Below are positions 30,347 through 40,178 of a stretch of 64,000 nucleotides of DNA, piece after piece. A model generated the notes under the pieces. It was given only the letters and a program-made list of their open reading frames with translations, was not told the DNA's origin and made no database searches. The stretch is from Novosphingobium sp. 9U (GTDB lineage: Bacteria > Pseudomonadota > Alphaproteobacteria > Sphingomonadales > Sphingomonadaceae): positions 2,589,522 to 2,653,521 of the forward strand of contig NZ_LR732469.1 of the NCBI RefSeq assembly GCF_902506425.1, given 5' to 3'. How positions within the stretch are numbered: the first letter of the stretch is position 1; each line of letters opens with the position of its first letter. The translations under genes were made by a program, and so were the position numbers.

Positions 30347-31354
30347 TTAGAGCAGCTTGCCGATCACGCCGGCGGTGTCGACCATTCGGTTCGAGAAGCC
30401 CCACTCATTGTCGTACCACGACAGCACGCGCACCAGCTTGCCTTCGAGCACAGCCGTTTCCAGGCTGTCGACGGTCGAAGAGGCCGGATCGTGGTTGAAG
30501 TCGATCGAAACCAGCGGCTCGTCGGTGAACGCCAGGACGCCCTTGAGCTCGCCCTCGGCAGCTTCCTTGAGCAGCGCGTTGACTTCCTCAACGGTGGTGT
30601 CGCGCTTGGGCTGGAAGGTCAGGTCGACGACCGAGACGTTCGGGGTGGGCACGCGGATCGACGAACCGTCGAGCTTGCCGGCGAGGTCCGGCAGCACAAG
30701 GCCGACGGCAACGGCAGCGCCGGTGCTGGTCGGGATCATGTTCATCGCCGCGGCGCGGGCGCGGCGCGGGTCGGAGTGGATCTGGTCCAGGATCTTCTGG
30801 TCGTTGGTATATGAGTGGATCGTGGTCATCAGGCCGCGCTCGATACCGATCTTCTCGTGCAGGACCTTGGCGAGCGGGGCCAGGCAGTTCGTGGTGCACG
30901 ATGCGTTCGACACGACCAAGTGCTCGGCGGTCAGCTTGTCATGGTTGACGCCGTAGACGACGGTCAGATCGACGCCCTTGGCCGGAGCCGAGATCAGCAC
31001 GCGCTTGGCGCCCGCTTCGATGTGCTTCGAAGCCGAGGCCTTGTCGGTGAAGAAGCCGGTGCACTCGAGAGCGATGTCGATGCCGTTGGCGGCGTGCGGC
31101 AGGTTCGCCGGGTCGCGCTCGGCCGTCACCTTGATGCGCTTGCCGTTGATGATCAGGTCTTCGCCGTCGACTTCGACGGTGCCCTCGAAGGCGCCGTGGA
31201 CCGAGTCACGCTTGAACAGGAGGGCGTTCGCCTTGGCGCTCGCGAGGTCGTTGATCGAGACCAGCTCGAGGTCGTGGTCGGTACGCTCGAGAATGGCGCG
31301 AGCGACATTGCGCCCGATACGTCCGAAACCATTGATCGCAACCTTGGTCGCCAT
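30347..31354 (-). CDS. gap: Type I glyceraldehyde-3-phosphate dehydrogenase
   Basis: A 335-residue NAD(P)-dependent dehydrogenase converting glyceraldehyde-3-phosphate to 1,3-bisphosphoglycerate. It contains the Rossmann start ([16 protein letters not shown]), the active-site cysteine in [13 protein letters not shown] and the C-terminal [12 protein letters not shown]. It lies 14 bp downstream of tkt. Confidence 0.97.
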   Translation of the reverse strand: MATKVAINGFGRIGRNVARAILERTDHDLELVSINDLASAKANALLFKRDSVHGAFEGTVEVDGEDLIINGKRIKVTAERDPANLPHAANGIDIALECTGFFTDKASASKHIEAGAKRVLISAPAKGVDLTVVYGVNHDKLTAEHLVVSNASCTTNCLAPLAKVLHEKIGIERGLMTTIHSYTNDQKILDQIHSDPRRARAAAMNMIPTSTGAAVAVGLVLPDLAGKLDGSSIRVPTPNVSVVDLTFQPKRDTTVEEVNALLKEAAEGELKGVLAFTDEPLVSIDFNHDPASSTVDSLETAVLEGKLVRVLSWYDNEWGFSNRMVDTAGVIGKLL

Positions 31355-31368
31355 AGAGAAAGCCCTCC

Positions 31369-33366
31369 TTACGTGCTGAGTTTATCCAGAATCTTGGGAA
31401 CGATACTGTCTGCGGTGAAGCCAAAGCGCGCGAACAGATCCTTGGCCGGGGCCGACGCGCCGAAGCGGTCGATGCCGATGTTGAGGCCGTTGACCATCGT
31501 GTAGCGCTCCCACCCCCAAGTCACGCCCGCCTCGATCGAGACGCGCAGAACCTGCGAAGGGTCGACGTCGGGCAGCAACTCGCGCTTGTAGCTCTCGTCC
31601 TGCTGTTCGAAGAGCTCGAGGCACGGTGCGGAGATCACGTCGGCGCCGATGCCCTGGCTCTCCAGACGTTCGGCGACTTGAACCGCGACCTGAACTTCCG
31701 AGCCGGTCGCGATCAGGATCACGCGGCGCTCACCCTTCGCGCTGACGAGGCGATAGGCGCCGCGCGCAGTCGGCAGTTCGCCCGCGGGATGACCGGCATG
31801 GCGCAGCTGCGGCAGGTTCTGGCGGCTGAGCGCCAGCACCGAAGGCGTGTTCGGCGCATCAAGCGCGATCTGCCAGGCTTCGGCGGTCTCGATCGCGTCC
31901 GCGGGACGGAAGACGTAAAGGTTGGGGATCAGGCGCATCGACATGATGTGCTCGACCGGCTGGTGGGTCGGGCCATCTTCGCCAAGGCCGATCGAGTCAT
32001 GCGTCAGCACGTAGACAACGCGCGTCTGCTGCAGCGCCGACAAGCGGATCGCGTTGCGGCAATAGTCGGAGAAGATCAGGAAAGTGCCGCCGTAGGGGAT
32101 CACGCCCCCGTGCAGCGCCATGCCGTTCATCGCCGCGGCCATGCCGAACTCGCGGATGCCGTAATAGACATAGCGGCCGGCGTAGTCGTCGCCAGTGAGC
32201 GGCGCCTGGTTCTTGGCCTTGGTGTTGTTCGAGCCGGTGAGATCGGCGGAGCCGCCGATCAGCTCGGGGATCGCGGGCACCAGCACGTTGAGCACGTTCT
32301 CGCTGGCCTTGCGGGTGGCTACGTTCGCGTCGCCCTCCAGCCACGACTGCAGCGTGGCGCGCACTTCGGCGACGTCGGGCAGTTCGCCCGCCATGCGGCG
32401 CTGGAACTCGGCCGCTTGCGGGTCGGCAGCAACGCGCGATTCCCACTCTTCGCGTGCCGCGGCGCCCTTCGCACCGACTTTGCGCCAGTCCGCCAGAATG
32501 TCTTCGGGTATCACGAAAGGCTCGGCCGTCCAGCCCAGCCCTAGGCGCGTCGCAGCGATCTCGTCGGCGCCGAGCGGAGCGCCGTGGACGTCATGCCCGC
32601 CCTGCTTGTTGGGCGCGCCCTTGCCGATCACCGTGCGGCACGCGACCAGCGACGGCTTGTCGGACAGCTCCGCCTCGGCCAGCGCACGCTCGATGTCGGC
32701 GAAGTCATGGCCGTCGCACGAGAACACGTCCCAGCCAGACGCCTTGTAGCGCGCCGGGATGTCCTCGGTCGTCGACAGCGAAGTGTCGCCGTCGATGGTG
32801 ATGCGGTTGTCGTCCCACAGGACCTTGAGGCGGCCGAGCTTGAGCGTCCCGGCGAGGCCGATGGCCTCGTGGTTGATGCCTTCCATCAGGCAGCCGTCGC
32901 CCGCGATCACCCAGGTGTTGTGATCGACGAGGTCGTCGCCGAAGGTCGCGTTGAGGTGCCGCTCTGCCGCCGCCATGCCGACCGCCATGGCGAGGCCCTG
33001 CCCCAAGGGACCCGTGGTGCACTCGATACCCGGGATCAGGAAGTTCTCAGGGTGACCGGCGCAGACCGAGCCCATCTGCCGGAAGTTGCGGATGTCCTCG
33101 ATCGTCGGGCTATCGTAGCCGGTGAGGTACAGCAGCGAGTAGATCAGCATCGACCCGTGGCCGGCCGACAGCACGAAGCGGTCGCGGTCGGCCCAATCAG
33201 GTCGGGAAGGATCGAAGCGCAGGAACTCGCTGAACAGCACCGTCGCCACGTCGGCCATGCCCATCGGCATGCCGGGATGGCCCGAGTTCGCCGCCTGCAC
33301 CGCATCCATCGACAGCGCACGGATGGCATTCGCCATCGGCGCGAAGCGGGTGGGGTCGGTGCTCAT
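31369..33366 (-). CDS. tkt: Transketolase
   Basis: A 665-residue thiamine diphosphate enzyme of the pentose phosphate and related pathways. Motifs include [29 protein letters not shown] and the ThDP/metal motif [13 protein letters not shown] ... DDNRITIDG, with [19 protein letters not shown] in the pyrimidine-binding half. It is the first gene of tkt-gap-MOSC-pgk. Confidence 0.97.
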   Translation of the reverse strand: MSTDPTRFAPMANAIRALSMDAVQAANSGHPGMPMGMADVATVLFSEFLRFDPSRPDWADRDRFVLSAGHGSMLIYSLLYLTGYDSPTIEDIRNFRQMGSVCAGHPENFLIPGIECTTGPLGQGLAMAVGMAAAERHLNATFGDDLVDHNTWVIAGDGCLMEGINHEAIGLAGTLKLGRLKVLWDDNRITIDGDTSLSTTEDIPARYKASGWDVFSCDGHDFADIERALAEAELSDKPSLVACRTVIGKGAPNKQGGHDVHGAPLGADEIAATRLGLGWTAEPFVIPEDILADWRKVGAKGAAAREEWESRVAADPQAAEFQRRMAGELPDVAEVRATLQSWLEGDANVATRKASENVLNVLVPAIPELIGGSADLTGSNNTKAKNQAPLTGDDYAGRYVYYGIREFGMAAAMNGMALHGGVIPYGGTFLIFSDYCRNAIRLSALQQTRVVYVLTHDSIGLGEDGPTHQPVEHIMSMRLIPNLYVFRPADAIETAEAWQIALDAPNTPSVLALSRQNLPQLRHAGHPAGELPTARGAYRLVSAKGERRVILIATGSEVQVAVQVAERLESQGIGADVISAPCLELFEQQDESYKRELLPDVDPSQVLRVSIEAGVTWGWERYTMVNGLNIGIDRFGASAPAKDLFARFGFTADSIVPKILDKLST

Positions 33367-33559
33367 GCTGGTACTCCGCGCGCAAAACGCCCCTGTTCGG
33401 ACGATTCGATTTCGCGACCCCCTTCGCGGCTCGGGGCGAATCCGTCAAGTTCAGGTCCCTCGAATATGCTGCACTGCGACATCGGCAACGGACACATTCA
33501 TTCACAGCTTTTTCGGCCAAGCGCTTGTGCCGGCGTGATTGCACGCTAGCCACCAGGAC

Positions 33560-33796
33560 ATGGATGGGGGAACACTCATCGGCCGGCTGGACCGGATCGA
33601 AGCCGCGCTGGACAGGATCGAGGCAGAAACTGCCCGGGTCGCGTCCGAGCGCCTGGATTACCAACCTGCGCCCGAGTTCGCGGACATCGCACCGCAGCAG
33701 GATGGCGGCCTCCGGGATCGACACGCTGCCTTGCAAGCCAGCGTGCGCACGGCGTTGGCCCGGCTCGATGCCCTGATCGAGGATGCACAAGGATGA
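33560..33796 (+). CDS. Small coiled-coil protein upstream of zapA (ZauP-like)
   Basis: A 78-residue acidic helical protein. It starts with GGTLIGRLDRIEAALDRIEAE, a heptad-like pattern, and ends LQASVRTALARLDALIEDAQG, again helical. Its stop overlaps the zapA start by 4 bp. In Caulobacter the gene directly upstream of zapA encodes ZauP, a coiled-coil partner of ZapA; the same position and character suggest an equivalent. I do not claim sequence homology. ATG at 33560 is preceded by CCAGGAC. Confidence 0.65.
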   Translation: MDGGTLIGRLDRIEAALDRIEAETARVASERLDYQPAPEFADIAPQQDGGLRDRHAALQASVRTALARLDALIEDAQG

Positions 33797-34128
33797 GCAA
33801 CGTCCAGCTGACGATCGGCGGGCGTGGCTTCACCGTGTCCTGTCCCGAAGGCGAGCAAGGCCATGTCGCCATGCTGGGCCGGATGATCGACACGATGGTG
33901 GCAGAGGGCAACCTGCGCACGCAGACCGAGCCCCGCATGCTGCTGTACGCCGCGATGATGCTCGCCGACGCTCTCCACGAGGCGCAACAAGCCCTGGCGA
34001 CGATCCCCGCCGCACCTGAGCCGATCCCGGCCGAACCCGATCCAGAAACCGAGCAGCGGGTGGAGCGCATCGCGGTTCGTCTCGAAGCACTCGCGCGGCA
34101 TCTTGAGGATCGGGCGCCGAACGCCTAG
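33793..34128 (+). CDS. zapA: Cell division protein ZapA
   Basis: A 111-residue FtsZ-ring-associated protein. The N-terminal ZapA fold (NVQLTIGGRGFTVSCPEGEQ, MLGRMIDTMV, MLLYAAMMLADALHEAQQ) is clear. It is followed by a proline-rich linker and a C-terminal helix. ZapA bundles FtsZ filaments at midcell. Gene order zapA-6S RNA-fau is the same as in E. coli. Confidence 0.93.
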   Translation: MSNVQLTIGGRGFTVSCPEGEQGHVAMLGRMIDTMVAEGNLRTQTEPRMLLYAAMMLADALHEAQQALATIPAAPEPIPAEPDPETEQRVERIAVRLEALARHLEDRAPNA

Positions 34129-34139
34129 ATAGGTGCGTG

Positions 34140-34272
34140 ACGGGATCTGCCCGGCACGTGCCGTTCGAACATCCCTGAGGCTATAAGCAATCCAATGGGG
34201 GCTGTCCCTGGTCGGATCCTGGTCCGGCACACACGGTTCCCACCTGACGTCGAGGCGTCAGAGGATTTCTAG
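34140..34272 (+). ncRNA. ssrS: 6S RNA
   Basis: The 157-bp gap between zapA and fau contains CCTGAGGCTATAAGC, close to the E. coli 6S segment CCUGAGCCGAUAUU, and GGTTCCCACCTGACG, which I recognise from alphaproteobacterial 6S RNAs. The zapA-ssrS-fau order is conserved in proteobacteria. 6S RNA mimics an open promoter and sequesters the housekeeping RNA polymerase in stationary phase. Ends are approximate. Confidence 0.82.
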
Positions 34273-34285
34273 GAAACGACCCACG

Positions 34286-34888
34286 GTGGACCCGTCACCC
34301 CCGACCCAGAGCTCGCCAGACAAGGCCCAGTTGCGCAAGCAGTTTCGCGCGCTCCGCCGAGAGCACGTAGCCTCGCTGCCGCAGAGCATGCGTGCGCTGC
34401 TGTTCCTGCGCCCGCCGGTGCCGGTCGTACGGGCCATACCCGAGCAAGCAGTGGTCGGCCTCTACTATCCGCACGCAAACGAAGCGCCAACGCTCTCCTA
34501 CGCGCGGTGGCTGCACGAGAACGGGCGTCAGGTCGCCCTCCCCCGCTTCGCCGATCGCAACACGCCCATGGTGTTTCACCGCTGGGACGATCCGCTCGAT
34601 GAGAGCACGCTGGAAAGCGGACCGTTCGGGGTGCCGCAGCCGGATGCGGACAGCGTGAAGGTCTCGCCCGAAGTACTGTTCATGCCGCTGATCGCTTTCA
34701 CGGCGGATGGGGCGCGGTTGGGCCAAGGCGGTGGACACTACGACCGCTGGCTGGCCGCCAACCCTGCGACGCTGCCGATCGGCCTCGCCTGGGACGTGCA
34801 ACTGGCCGAGGCGCTGCCGCACGAGCCGCATGACAGGACCCTGGCCATGGTGGTCACTCCTACTCGCCTCTACGAAGGAACCCGCTGA
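34286..34888 (+). CDS. fau: 5-formyltetrahydrofolate cyclo-ligase
   Basis: A 200-residue enzyme converting 5-formyl-THF to 5,10-methenyl-THF with ATP. The N-terminal KAQLRKQFRALRREH, the substrate part VGLYYPHANEAP and the nucleotide motif DGARLGQGGGHYDRWL are present. A GTG start at 34286 follows TAGGAAACGA. It sits directly downstream of 6S RNA, as in E. coli, so 6S and fau may share a transcript. Confidence 0.94.
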   Translation: MDPSPPTQSSPDKAQLRKQFRALRREHVASLPQSMRALLFLRPPVPVVRAIPEQAVVGLYYPHANEAPTLSYARWLHENGRQVALPRFADRNTPMVFHRWDDPLDESTLESGPFGVPQPDADSVKVSPEVLFMPLIAFTADGARLGQGGGHYDRWLAANPATLPIGLAWDVQLAEALPHEPHDRTLAMVVTPTRLYEGTR

Positions 34889-34889
34889 C

Positions 34890-35105
34890 ATGCGCGAAGA
34901 GCCGACATGGCGGATCCCGATTGGCGTGCTGGGGCTGGTCCTGGCGCTGGGTCTGTATGCCCTTGCGATCGCGCGGTTCCTGGCGCCGTGGATGGCGAAC
35001 TGGCCGGCGCTCGCGCAGGCTCCGATCTACCTGGTGCTCGGGATCGTGTGGATTCTGCCCTTGCGCCGGTTCCTGATCTGGATGGAGACGGGGCGCTGGG
35101 GCTGA
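34890..35105 (+). CDS. DUF2842 family small membrane protein
   Basis: A 71-residue protein with two membrane helices (VLGLVLALGLYALAIARFL and IYLVLGIVWILPLRRFL) ending in the WMETGRWG tail typical of DUF2842 proteins. The function is unknown. It begins 1 bp after the fau stop and is thus probably translated from the same message. Confidence 0.85.
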   Translation: MREEPTWRIPIGVLGLVLALGLYALAIARFLAPWMANWPALAQAPIYLVLGIVWILPLRRFLIWMETGRWG

Positions 35106-35279
35106 ACCCCACAACGAGGCAAGGGTGCTAACTGGCGCTCACCTTGCAGGCACCCATATCGGTTGACGCCTACTTAGATAGTATGCACTGTCATGTCTCA
35201 ATTGCAGGGTGGCCGGGTTAACAACCTGCTGCCTGGCTCCAAGCCATTCCTGCGATAGCGAGAGAGAGGATGCATATCC

Positions 35280-36455
35280 GTGACCACGTCTCCCAGCAGG
35301 CTCCTCGATCTCTTATCCGATCTGGATGGCGCCGCCGCCAATCTCCAGAAGACCTGGCACCCGGAAGATCCTGCTTACATTGCCGACGTCCATCGGCAGA
35401 CGATGACGAGCCTTTCGTACTCGTACTTCCACTACTTCCACGCCGATGCCGAGCATCCTGACTGGGCTCCTCTGTGGAACCCGGTCTTCACGCTGCAGCC
35501 CAACCCGGACGACATCTACGTTCAGTCGCCGATCAGTGGACAGTACAGCTACAAGGTGTCCGGCAATCGCGGCACTTGCCGCATCCTGTCGTTCACCAGC
35601 CAGATCGCGGCCTCGGGCACGCGCGACGAGATGCCGCGTCCCAATGGGCACAATGAGCTCGACACCAACGACCTGGGCATCGGCCTCGGCGAGGATTTCG
35701 AGATCCTGTTCAGCGCCGAACGGCCGGAGGGATACGCCGGGCACTGGGGCCGCATCGATCCCGCGGCGACGTATATGTACCTGCGCTATCGCAGCTATGA
35801 CTGGCTGAACGAGGTCGATCCGGTGCTCTCGATCGAGTGCCTTGATCCGGTGCCACCCAAGCCGCGCCTGACGCCAGAGGAGATCGAGGCACGCATTCGC
35901 GAGATGGCGAAGTTCCCTCGCCGCAAGACCGACCTCTACTACCCGATGCAGAACGGCGTGAAAGAGCGCGTCGGCTTCAACGTGTTCGAGCCGGTCCGCT
36001 ATCCGGGAGCGCTGGTGAAGCAGACCTATTGGCCCGCCTGCTTCCAGTTCGATGCCGACGAAGCGCTGATCATCGAGACCGACTTGCCCGCGCATCGGCC
36101 GTACTGGAACATCCAGCTCAACGACCCGTATTTCAACGCGCTGGAATACGTCTACCGCCTGAGCAGCATCAACGGCCACGCCGCGCAGGTCAGCTCGGAC
36201 GGGAAGTTCCGCGCCGTGATCGCGCTCGACGATCCGGGCGTACCCAACTGGCTGGACCCTGCGGGCTACACCGAAGGCGGCATCTATGGCCGCTGGTACG
36301 AGTGCGATACGGAGCCCACGCCTACGATCACGCGCGTGAAGCTGAGCGAATTGCGTGACCATCTCCCGGCTGACACGCCTGTCGTCACTCCGGCAGAACG
36401 TGCCGCGGAACTGGCTCTGCGCGTGCGCGCCTGCCAGCGCCGGCGCCGGTGGTGA
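35280..36455 (+). CDS. DUF1214 domain protein
   Basis: A 391-residue protein. The C-terminal part matches DUF1214 (PYWNIQLNDPYFNALEYVYR, then DDPGVPNWLDPAGYTEG and GRWYECDTEPTPT). It has no signal peptide. Function is unknown, although relatives often sit in lipid, steroid or aromatic degradation regions. A GTG start at 35280 lies 10 nt after AGAGAGAGGA. The 174 bp upstream contain TTGACG at 35163-35168 but no clear -10. It is first of a three-gene run with a sulfotransferase and a zinc dehydrogenase. Confidence 0.82.
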   Translation: MTTSPSRLLDLLSDLDGAAANLQKTWHPEDPAYIADVHRQTMTSLSYSYFHYFHADAEHPDWAPLWNPVFTLQPNPDDIYVQSPISGQYSYKVSGNRGTCRILSFTSQIAASGTRDEMPRPNGHNELDTNDLGIGLGEDFEILFSAERPEGYAGHWGRIDPAATYMYLRYRSYDWLNEVDPVLSIECLDPVPPKPRLTPEEIEARIREMAKFPRRKTDLYYPMQNGVKERVGFNVFEPVRYPGALVKQTYWPACFQFDADEALIIETDLPAHRPYWNIQLNDPYFNALEYVYRLSSINGHAAQVSSDGKFRAVIALDDPGVPNWLDPAGYTEGGIYGRWYECDTEPTPTITRVKLSELRDHLPADTPVVTPAERAAELALRVRACQRRRRW

Positions 36456-36499
36456 TAGCCGCAAGAACCGCTTCCCCCGTCTTCTGACAGGACAACCTG

Positions 36500-37702
36500 A
36501 TGACGACACCTCACCTCCCACCCGAACGCTTCGAGCATGCGCTCGACCAGGTTCACGACATCGTCTCCCGGGAAGTCGGCAGCACGGACTTCGGACCTGC
36601 GGACTACCTGCCTGGACTGAAGGCGCTGCTGCAGTCGATGGACTGCGACCCGCGCTTTCATGCACGCGGCCGGCAGCAGGCGTGGGACAGGGTCATCGGT
36701 GTGCTGCGCGGACGCGCCCAGGCCTACGCGGCGATGCGCACGCACCCCGGCTTCGACGCACGCCCGGTGGTAAGCCCGGTCGTCATCGTCGGGGTACCGC
36801 GCACGGGCACCACCGCACTGCACCGGCTTATGGCGGTCGATCCGCGGTTCCAGGGCCTGCAGACCTGGCTGCTCGATTCGCCACGGCCCCGCCCTCCCGT
36901 CGGCGAGTGGGACAGCGATCCCGACTACCGCCGCACCGTGGCCGAACTGGAAGCCATGTACGCCGCCGCACCCACACGCCGCGCCGCGCACTTTCGCGCT
37001 GCGGAGGAAGTGCACGAGTGCTGCATGCTGCTGCGCCAGTCGTTCGTCTCGAACCTGTGGAACTGCGGCTGGGCCGCGCCGACCTACGATGCCTGGCGCC
37101 AATCGACCAGTGAAGCGGCGGCTTATGCGCACTATAAGAGGTGCGTGCAGCTGATCGGTGCCAATGAGCCGAACAAGCGATGGCTGCTGAAGAACCCCGG
37201 CCATATCGAACATCTCGACCTGCTCTTCGCCGTCTATCCGGATGCCAAGGTCATCCAGACCCATCGCGATCCGGCAAAGGCGGTGCCGAGCCTCGTCTCG
37301 CTGCTGATGCAGATGTACCCGCTGCTGGAGGACGGCGATGTGGCGCAGCGCGGCCGCGTGATGCTGCGCCGGGAAGTCGCCAAGTGGTCGAATGCGGTGC
37401 ATCGCTCAGACGCCGTTCGCCAAGCACATCCCGACAAGGTGCTGGATGTCATCCACGCCGAGTTCCACCACGATCCGATGGCGGTGCTCGAGCGCATCTA
37501 CGATTTTATCGGCTACGACATTCCGGCTGAGACCCGCGCCGGCTTCGTGCAGCGGATCGAGGAGAAGCCGGAGCTGCAACACGGGGTGCACCGCTATCGC
37601 ATCGAGGACTTCGGCATGACTGCCGATGAGGCACGCGAGCCTTTCGGCGACTACGTGGCGCGCTACGATCTGATCGAAAAGGCGCGGGAGCACGCGGCGT
37701 GA
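36500..37702 (+). CDS. Sulfotransferase family protein
   Basis: A 400-residue member of the PAPS-dependent Sulfotransfer_3-type family. The 5'-phosphosulfate loop is GVPRTGTTALHRLM (residues ~98-111), and the 3'-phosphate contact is in IQTHRDPAKAVPSLVSL. These enzymes use 3'-phosphoadenylyl sulfate to sulfate hydroxyls, but for many bacterial members no activity is proven. The stop overlaps the next gene's GTG by 4 bp. It is distantly related in layout to the second sulfotransferase at 46089. Confidence 0.87.
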   Translation: MTTPHLPPERFEHALDQVHDIVSREVGSTDFGPADYLPGLKALLQSMDCDPRFHARGRQQAWDRVIGVLRGRAQAYAAMRTHPGFDARPVVSPVVIVGVPRTGTTALHRLMAVDPRFQGLQTWLLDSPRPRPPVGEWDSDPDYRRTVAELEAMYAAAPTRRAAHFRAAEEVHECCMLLRQSFVSNLWNCGWAAPTYDAWRQSTSEAAAYAHYKRCVQLIGANEPNKRWLLKNPGHIEHLDLLFAVYPDAKVIQTHRDPAKAVPSLVSLLMQMYPLLEDGDVAQRGRVMLRREVAKWSNAVHRSDAVRQAHPDKVLDVIHAEFHHDPMAVLERIYDFIGYDIPAETRAGFVQRIEEKPELQHGVHRYRIEDFGMTADEAREPFGDYVARYDLIEKAREHAA

Positions 37703-38697
37703 AGGCAGCGATCTACGCCGGCCGCGGCGGCGCGATCACCATCGAGGACATTGCCGAGCCCAGCCCCGGGCCAGGTGAGGTCCTGATCAAGGTCCATCGC
37801 TGCGGGATCTGCGGCACCGACCTGTCGATGACCAAGGGCGAGATGTGGGACTATGGCCCGGGGCAATTCGGGCACGAGTACGCAGGCGAGATCGTCGCGC
37901 TCGGCAGCGGTGTCGAGCGGCTGAAATTGGGCGGCAAGATCGCGGTGCTCCCCTCCGGCTCCTGCGGCCATTGTGCAGACTGCGCCGGCGGTAATCCGGT
38001 GCTGTGCAACGAAGCCCCGGGCGTGACGCAAGGCTTCTCCGAGTTCGCGCGGGTACCCGAGGCGGTGGCGGTCTCGCTGCCCGATACGCTGTCGATGACT
38101 GACGGTGCCCTGATCGAACCGCTCGCCGTCAGCCTCTATGGCGTGCGCCAGTCGCAGATGACGCCTGGCGATCGCGTGCTGGTGCTGGGCGGCGGCACGG
38201 TGGCGCTTTACGCGATCTACTGGGCGCGGCGGCTCGCCGCTGGTCGGATCGTCGCCGCCTCCCGCTCCGATCGCCGGCGCGACTTGTGCCTGGCGATGGG
38301 CGCGGATGCCTTCGTGCCGTTCGGCGACAACGAGATCGGCGAAGTTGCCGAAGCGCTCGGCGGACCGCCAGACGTCGTCTACGAGTGTGTCGGCGTACCC
38401 GGAATGGTCGGCAAGGCGCTGATGCATGCCCGCAAGTACGGCAAGGTGGTCTCGCTCGGCTTCTGCACGCAGCCGGACCCGATCATGCCCTCGCTGGCCT
38501 CATACAAATGCGCCACGGTGCAGTTCCTGGTGGGCTACACGATGAAGGACTTCCTGTTCATCGCCGACCGGTTCGATGCCGGGCACATCGACCCCCGGAC
38601 GATCGTCACGAACGAGATCCCGTTGGCGTCACTGCCCGACATGTTCGCGACGCTGCGAGGATCCAACAACGAGACCAAGGTGCACGTGCTCACCTAG
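37699..38697 (+). CDS. Zinc-dependent alcohol dehydrogenase family protein (MDR)
   Basis: A 332-residue medium-chain dehydrogenase. The catalytic zinc site is CGICGTDLSM and GHEYAGEIV. The structural zinc site is partly kept (CGHCADCAGGNPVLC). The Rossmann motif appears as VLVLGGGTVALYAIYWAR. Cofactor and substrate are not determinable. Start is GTG at 37699, overlapping the sulfotransferase stop, which implies coupling within this module. Confidence 0.9.
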   Translation: MKAAIYAGRGGAITIEDIAEPSPGPGEVLIKVHRCGICGTDLSMTKGEMWDYGPGQFGHEYAGEIVALGSGVERLKLGGKIAVLPSGSCGHCADCAGGNPVLCNEAPGVTQGFSEFARVPEAVAVSLPDTLSMTDGALIEPLAVSLYGVRQSQMTPGDRVLVLGGGTVALYAIYWARRLAAGRIVAASRSDRRRDLCLAMGADAFVPFGDNEIGEVAEALGGPPDVVYECVGVPGMVGKALMHARKYGKVVSLGFCTQPDPIMPSLASYKCATVQFLVGYTMKDFLFIADRFDAGHIDPRTIVTNEIPLASLPDMFATLRGSNNETKVHVLT

Positions 38698-38756
38698 GAA
38701 CCGGTGGTCTGCGGCCACCGCAGGCGCCGTCGTTGCTGAAGGAAAAATTCCCCAAG

Positions 38757-38833
<77 letters not shown>

Positions 38834-38874
38834 GTACTAGACGCTTTAAGGCGTGCACCCCTTGGGGAGCCGCG

Positions 38875-38903
38875 CCTCTATGGCAGGGCGCCGAGGGTGT
38901 CAA
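38875..38903 (-). promoter_or_regulatory. Promoter of tRNA-Asp
   Basis: On the minus strand TTGACA (38898-38903), 17 bp, then TAGAGG (38875-38880), followed by a GC-rich discriminator, as in growth-rate-regulated stable RNA promoters. It lies 42 bp upstream of the tRNA. Confidence 0.7.
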
Positions 38904-39043
38904 CACTGCTTTCTGCACTCGCGTGACATTTACCGCATGGGTTCTGAACGGAGCCGAATTCGAGCATTCCGTTAACCATATCTTCGGGGTGATCGGGCAT
39001 CACTGTTGGGGGCCGAGGGGTCGGCCGGCACAGGGGTACAAGG

Positions 39044-39496
39044 GTGGCGTACAGAACGAAGTGCGCGCGTGCGCGATGGGTCCTCGCTCCGGTGGCTGTG
39101 CTGGCCACCGCCGGCACGGCCCTGGCCCATTCAGACGTGGCGATGCAGAGCGTGGTCTTCGTGGAGCGCATCAATCCCGATCAATCACGCAGACTGGAAC
39201 CCGCCGATCGACTGAACCGCGGTGACCGCGTCATCACCGTGGTGAACTGGCAGCGGCAGACCGGGAACGGCAGCTTCGTGATCACCAACCCCCTTCCCGC
39301 CGCCCTGGCGTATCAAGGGAGCGCCTGGGACGATCAGGACGTCTCGGTGGACGGCGGACGCAGCTGGGGGCGTTTGAGCAAGCTGCACGTCGGCGGCCGC
39401 TCGGCGGTGCCGGAGGACGTGACGCATGTGCGCTGGCGCATACCGGCGCGAAACCGCGCACGTGGGCAGATCGCCTATAGCGGGATCGTGCGGTGA
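39044..39496 (+). CDS. Secreted protein, DUF11-like repeat
   Basis: A 150-residue protein with a clear Sec signal peptide (basic start, hydrophobic core VLAPVAVLATAGTALA, cleavage after ALA). The mature part has LNRGDRVITVVNWQRQTG, SFVITNPLPAALAYQGSAW and VRWRIPARNRARGQIAYSGIV, the pattern of DUF11/CARDB-like beta-sandwich domains. Start is GTG at 39044. It is monocistronic. Function is unknown; an envelope or surface role is likely from export. Confidence 0.72.
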   Translation: MAYRTKCARARWVLAPVAVLATAGTALAHSDVAMQSVVFVERINPDQSRRLEPADRLNRGDRVITVVNWQRQTGNGSFVITNPLPAALAYQGSAWDDQDVSVDGGRSWGRLSKLHVGGRSAVPEDVTHVRWRIPARNRARGQIAYSGIVR

Positions 39497-39556
39497 GGTG
39501 TTGCGGGGTGTAACAGGCACCGTTGTGGTCTTGCTTCGACAGGTTCAGCCCAACCG

Positions 39557-39592
39557 AAAAAGGGGCCAGCAGCTCAAGCCACCAGCCCCTTC
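39557..39592 (-). terminator. Intrinsic terminator of the secE-nusG operon
   Basis: Minus strand: AAGGGGC pairs with GCCCCTT around an 18-nt loop, followed by a T run (AAAAA on the plus strand, 39557-39561). It lies about 20 bp after the nusG stop. Confidence 0.8.
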
Positions 39593-39612
39593 CAACCAAT
39601 CGCAACTAGAAT

Positions 39613-40149
39613 TTACTTCGACAGTTCGACCTGCTCGAAGTCCAGCTCCACCGGCGTCGCGCGGCCGAAGATGGAAACCGAGACCTTCACGCGGTTCTTG
39701 TCGAAGTCCAGCTCCTCGACCACGCCGTTGAAGGTGGCGAACGGGCCGTCAAGCACCTTCACCGAGTCGCCGATCTCGTAATCGATGTTGATGGTCTTGC
39801 GCGGAGCGGCAGCAGCGGCTTCGGCAGCACCGAAGTAGCGCGATGCCTCCGTCTCGCTGATCGGCTGCGGCTTGCCGCCGGCGCCCAGGAAGCCGGTGAC
39901 CTTGGGCGTGTTCTTTACCAGGTGGTAGACATCGTCGCTCAGCTGCAGCTTGGCGAGGACGTAGCCCGGCATGGTCTTGCGCTCGGTCTGGACCTTCTTG
40001 CCGCGCTTGACCTCGGTGACGACCTCGGAGGGCACCTGCACGTCCTCGACGTAGTGGGTCAGGCCCATCCGCTCGGCCTCGGTGAGGATCGCCTCCTTCA
40101 CCTTGCTCTCGAAGCCGGAATAAGCGTGAATGATGTACCAGCGGGCCAT
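39613..40149 (-). CDS. nusG: Transcription termination/antitermination protein NusG
   Basis: A 178-residue transcription elongation factor that binds the RNA polymerase clamp and couples to Rho or ribosomes. The NGN domain begins ARWYIIHAYSGFESKVKEAI, and the KOW motif is FATFNGVVEELDFDKNRVKV. It follows secE as in most bacteria and ends at a strong terminator. Confidence 0.97.
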   Translation of the reverse strand: MARWYIIHAYSGFESKVKEAILTEAERMGLTHYVEDVQVPSEVVTEVKRGKKVQTERKTMPGYVLAKLQLSDDVYHLVKNTPKVTGFLGAGGKPQPISETEASRYFGAAEAAAAAPRKTINIDYEIGDSVKVLDGPFATFNGVVEELDFDKNRVKVSVSIFGRATPVELDFEQVELSK

Positions 40150-40178
40150 GTAATCTCTCTTGCGCGAAACGTGACGGA

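Noticed and set aside
30104..30814. Plus-strand frames opposite the MOSC and gap genes
   Set aside because: Antisense shadows of coding sequence with clear family motifs.
35106..35279. Promoter around TTGACG at 35163
   Set aside because: No acceptable -10 lies 16-18 bp downstream, so it was not listed as a promoter.
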